Positions 60,252 to 64,000 of a stretch of 64,000 bases of DNA are shown one piece after another. This DNA comes from Chamaecrista fasciculata (taxonomy: Eukaryota; Streptophyta; Magnoliopsida; Fabales; Fabaceae). The notes below the pieces were generated by a model. That model did not search any database and was not told the origin of the DNA. It saw nothing but the letters and a program-made list of their open reading frames with translations. The position numbers and the translations under genes are program-made. Location: the NCBI GenBank assembly GCA_003254925.1, contig QANZ01001775.1:56204-120203 (forward strand), given 5' to 3'. Each line of letters begins with the position of its first letter. The first letter of the stretch is position 1.

Positions 60252-61912
60252 ATGGGGAAGGCTTGGCTGAGTGCAGTGAAAAGGGCTTTCAGGTCTCCAA
60301 CTAAAGAAAATGGTAAGAGAAGCAGCAGGAGGAGAGAAGAACACGAACATGAGGAAGAGGAAGAAAAGGTATGTTTTACATTTTACAATAACCTCAGACA
60401 TTATTATCCTTCTGGCTTTTCTTTCTACTTTCTGTTTTCCTTGTAAGAACTGACCTCAAATGAGATTATTGTTATTTCTTTTTCGTCTATGCATATAATG
60501 CAGAAGAGGGGGAAACGAAGATGGATTTTTGGGAAGCCATACAGTCAAGAAACATGTGAAGAAAGAACTATAACTACCATTGCTGATATCACAGCAAGTA
60601 ATAATAATAATGTTGCTCATCAAATAGTTGATGCTGCAGAACAAAGACACGCCTTTGCAGTTGCATTGGCAACTACAGCAGCTGCTCAGGCTGCAGTAGC
60701 ATCTGCTCAAGCAGCTGTGGAGGTTGCTAGGCTTACAAGGCCTTCCATATTTGTTAAACAACACTATGCTGCCACTACTATTCAAACAGCCTTCAGAGGT
60801 TATCTGGTATAATTTATAAACACAGTGAGTTATTGACTTGTTTGCTATATATCTTTTAGATTAATGATTAATTGTTATGTGTGAAGGCGAGAAGAGCTCT
60901 TCGTGCTCTTAAAGGGCTAGTGAAGCTGCAGGCATTAGTGAGAGGTCATAACGTTCGCAAAAGAGCAAAGTTCACTCTTCAATGCATGCAAGCCCTGGTT
61001 AGAGTTCAGTCTCGGCTTTGTGAACAGCGAGCTAAGAGGATTTCTCATGATGGAAGAAGCACTACACACTCAAAATTGAGTGATGATCCCTCAAGTTTAT
61101 GGAGTAGTTCACATTTAGCTGACAGCAAGTCCATTGTATGTGATATGTGTTACATCTTTCAAATATTGTGTTTTTCCAGATACCATCTTCTGTGTGTGAT
61201 TTAGTTTCTGTTTCACTCATGCAGTCTAGAGATGATGATGCACAAACCGAAGATAAGGTTCGAGTTATTCTTGAGAAAATGAAGGAAATTGCCTTGAAAC
61301 GAGAAAAGGCCATGGCTGAAGCTTTCTCTCACCAGGTTAGTTTTGAATTTGATCTTTGTTCCTAATTTCTTCTCTGTTTTCCAAAATTTTCTCACTGTCA
61401 AATGCACTACCCAATTGAACTAGATATGGAGAACTAGTGAGGACCCTAGCGCAAATGAGGGAGAATTTGAGTACAATTCTAGATGGAATGATGGATGGAG
61501 AAGAAGAAGAAACTTGTACAAGGAAAGCACAGGTAGAGCTTCGTGTGATCAAAGAGACCCCATCAAAATAGTTGAAATTGACACATTTAGACCCTACTCC
61601 AACTTAGTGGTTCCCACTGAGACAATGAGATCACCTTGTGGCTATAAGCCTCAGTTCAACAGTCCACGGAGAACCCCTAAAATCCACTGTGATGCTTCTT
61701 TAGTCTCCTCATTAATGACACCATCACCAACAAAGATGAAGCATATCCAGGTGCATTCAGCTAGTCCTCGTTTAACAAAGCCTATATTTTCAGGGATGAG
61801 TAATAATGGTTCCAGACCCACTTTAGTGCCTAACTATATGGCAGCCACTGCATCTGCTAAGGCTAGGATTCGGTCACAGAGTGCACCCAGGCAGAGGGCT
61901 GCAATTCCATAA
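60252..61912 (+). CDS. IQ67-domain (IQD) calmodulin-binding protein
   Basis: Exons 60252-60368, 60504-60806, 60887-61135, 61225-61335 and 61424-61912 join in phase to 1269 nt, 422 aa. It starts [13 protein letters not shown], a typical IQD N-terminus. The IQ67 domain spans exons 2-3: [18 protein letters not shown], then [17 protein letters not shown] and [11 protein letters not shown], three IQ-type calmodulin-binding helices, with the family's conserved intron inside the first motif. The C-terminus has DUF4005-like sequence ([20 protein letters not shown]). Such proteins bind calmodulin, microtubules and membranes and act as scaffolds in cell shape and calcium signalling. The upstream GTG reading frame was not used because MGK is the family start. 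Complete. Confidence 0.92.
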
Positions 61913-61932
61913 AAGTAGAATAATTTGTATAA

Positions 61933-62183
61933 GAGAAAACTTATTTTTTTTAGTTCTTAAATTTGCTCCAAAATTATGGTTTAGTCATTTGATACTAGAA
62001 ATGCACTATTTAGTTTCTAGTTTTTTTACAAATATCAACTATTTAGTTCACTTATAACGCTATAAGAACTAAATAATTTATGTTTGTAGAAAAAAAATCA
62101 AGGACTAAAAAGTATATTTCTAATGTTTAGGAACTAAATCACACTTTTAAGACTAATTCAGAGACTAAAAAATAATTTTTCTC
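61933..62183. mobile_element. 251-bp foldback MITE behind the IQD gene
   Basis: Ends gagaaaacttatttttttt and the inverse of gagaaaaattattttttag. Flanks tttgtataa and tttgtacaa are a 9-bp duplication with one change. It lies 20 bases after the IQD stop codon, so it is probably transcribed in the 3' UTR. Confidence 0.75.
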
Positions 62184-63542
62184 TTTGTACAATGTATAGT
62201 AGGCCTCTGTTTCATATATTGGATTAAAATAATTGTATATTTTGTCCAATGTTGTATCAGCTCAAAACTGTAGAACCTTGTGTAGAAAGCTAAGATTACA
62301 TTGTAGTATACATTTTGAGTGGTCTCAGCATAACATGAAATGCATATTACATTCATAAGCCATATAGAGCATTATATTCCACAACCAAACACGTAAAGCA
62401 AACGATGAATGTTGTTGATAGTGAAAGAAGAGCCAGAGCTTTTGAGGAAGGAGATGGAGGTGGCTATCTTTGTTCTCACATGTATTATTCTTTTACAGGC
62501 TTTCACAGAAGACACTAGCTAACTGGTTCAAACTTTAGCATGTTGTATGGCTAATTCTTTTGCTTTAACGGGATCTTTAATCCACGTTTTTCAAGAAAGG
62601 TTTCAGAATATATATAAATTCTTTATAAAAAAAAATTAAAGTAAGAACAAGCATGTAAGGATCAAGATTACTAATGTCATGAGATGATAGGTGATTAAGA
62701 TTTCATAAATCAAAAGGAACAAAGACCCAAGCATTTGGCTTTGGTCATTTTTCTATACCTATCTGACTTACTGCACCAATACCAATGTCAATGAATTCTC
62801 AGTTCCTCAACTACTACACCTCATCTGAGACTAAAATCTAAATCAATTGGGTTCGGAAATTGTGTTATCACTGAGGCAATTTATCAAGCACCATGTGTGC
62901 AATTGAGTCACTGCTATATTCACAAATAAGGACATGATTTGAACTTTAATTCATGCTACTAATCAATGAGCAATTAACTATTGTAAATTCATTTGAAAAA
63001 TATAAGAATTGATTCCTCCAAACTCAACGAACACCATCACACTAGGGCCTCGCGTCAGCTTTCGATGACATACAGCATAGAACCACGGAGAAAAGTGTTG
63101 ACACCTTTGGCTTTTCTTTATGGAATATGGACAAAATAGGAGAACCAAATAGACTAATCCACCGACACATTTTTCCGTGCTACTTTTGTTATTTTTTTAT
63201 TATTATCATTATTATTTCTTTTCTTGATTTTCTTGGTGGATATACAGTTTTTTTTTTTAATTTCCAGAATTCCTTCAACTTGACCTTCTAAAGGGAAATT
63301 CAAGCAAGCTTTGACAAAAACGTAGGCTTCTTCACAAAAGCAGAAATACAAAGTAGTCAAGATTCTTCCAGTATACAACAAAACAACCGGAAAATCCTAT
63401 ACTATACTATAGCAACCAAATGCAGGGCTAGCTAAATAACAAATATGAAATATCCAACCACAAGAAGATTATATAAAACACCAATAATAAAATACCATCC
63501 CACATTAAGAAGTAAGAACAACCCATATAGCTTGAAGATATG
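62184..63542. other. Intergenic between convergent IQD and GRF genes
   Basis: No gene recognised. It should hold both genes' 3' UTRs and poly(A) sites. A T-run (63249-63258) and a tat/att repeat (63195-63215) are present. Confidence 0.45.
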
Positions 63543-64000
63543 CTAGTTTGGTTTATTAAACCAAAGCAAGGCAGCCTCAGAATTAGCCCTAGAAGATGCC
63601 ATTGTAGGGCTACTATTGCTGCTACTATCAGACAAAGAAGCAAGCGTTTTCTGCAAAACCCCAGATGGAGATGGTGGATTTGAGGCATTCTTATTGGCTG
63701 CACCCATTTTGCTAGGCCTTAGAACTTCAGCTAAGGGACCTCCTGGTGTTGTTGAACTCACCCAAGATGCAGGGGAGAGCCAATTTGCAATATTTGAAAT
63801 TTTGGTGCAGTTTTCTGTGTTGCCATTATCATCAGGCTCCATCAGGCTTAACCCCATTTGAATAGTACTAGAACCCATTTCTTCATCAACACAACCACTA
63901 CCATTACCACCCATGGATAGATCAAGAGAAGAAAGGGATAATTTACCATTAGAGGGAACATTTTGGGGCTTGTTGGCATTGGCATTGGCATTGTTGTTTT
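63543..64000 (-). CDS. Growth-regulating factor (GRF), C-terminal part
   Basis: An open frame from the window edge to a TAG at 63543; the 5' part is beyond 64000. It reads KLSLSSLDLSMGG, then SPASWVSSTTPGGPLAEVLR and PSPSGVLQKTLASLSDSSSN, motifs typical of the C-terminal region of plant GRF transcription factors (GGPL and the GVLQKT/LASLSDSS block). The QLQ and WRC domains and the miR396 target site are expected upstream, outside the window. GRFs act with GIF coactivators to promote leaf and meristem cell proliferation. An Asn/Ala-repeat (NANANAN) lies near the window edge. Confidence 0.8.
   Translation of the reverse strand, partial: NNNANANANKPQNVPSNGKLSLSSLDLSMGGNGSGCVDEEMGSSTIQMGLSLMEPDDNGNTENCTKISNIANWLSPASWVSSTTPGGPLAEVLRPSKMGAANKNASNPPSPSGVLQKTLASLSDSSSNSSPTMASSRANSEAALLWFNKPN

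Noticed and set aside
1..64000. CRISPR arrays, tRNA or rRNA genes
   Set aside because: No regular spacer-repeat pattern, no cloverleaf with a TTC-type T arm, and no rRNA core sequence was recognised by eye.

Overview
This is plant nuclear DNA, most likely from a eudicot and probably a rosid. The genes have many introns with GT-AG borders. The families seen are a chloroplast HSP21, an HDEL-tagged BiP, an IQ67-domain protein, a GRF transcription factor, a DUF4228/PADRE protein and LRR-XII receptor kinases. The intergenic DNA is AT-rich and full of small transposon relics. The species cannot be named from the sequence alone. Two assembly gaps (12036-12077, 39853-40021) and a few single n bases are present.

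Layout. 0-3 kb: an RRM RNA-binding protein gene (minus). 3-8.5 kb: gene-free repeats with a short Helitron. 8.7-9.2 kb: a lipid-anchored DUF4228/PADRE protein (plus). 10.3-11.6 kb: an intact nepenthesin-type aspartic protease (plus). 13.2-16.3 kb: a six-exon BiP-like ER Hsp70 (minus) with a GC-AG intron and a foldback element in another intron. 16.4-20.5 kb: repeats, Helitrons, a GC-rich 29-bp minisatellite and a displaced copy of the region around the DUF4228 gene. 20.6-21.8 kb: chloroplast HSP21 (minus). 22.1-24.8 kb: a foldback element and a 5'-truncated LINE.

25-59 kb is a duplicated immune-type cluster. An intact non-RD LRR receptor kinase (25164-28221, minus) forms one arm of a large inverted duplication. 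The other arm carries a damaged kinase copy (44167-46879, plus). A third, more distant kinase (55181-58520, plus) has four frameshifts. Two aspartic protease relics (about 39.9-40.4 kb and 50.2-51.4 kb, both minus) lie between them, and a sequence block found upstream of the kinases also lies directly upstream of one protease relic. The 10.4-kb spacer between the arms holds a Pack-MULE-like element carrying a captured first exon (MGNC lipidation motif), other foldback elements and a small two-exon gene for a predicted secreted Gly/Pro-rich peptide.

60.2-61.9 kb: an IQD calmodulin-binding protein gene (plus). 63.5-64.0 kb: the C-terminal part of a growth-regulating factor, running off the window (minus).

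The strongest new signal is structural. At least nine palindromic foldback elements have 8-9 bp target-site duplications readable directly in the sequence (Mutator-like MITEs), one nested in another. Add to these the gene-fragment-carrying element and the co-duplicated receptor kinase/aspartic protease cluster. No CRISPR array, operon or prokaryotic-style system was seen.
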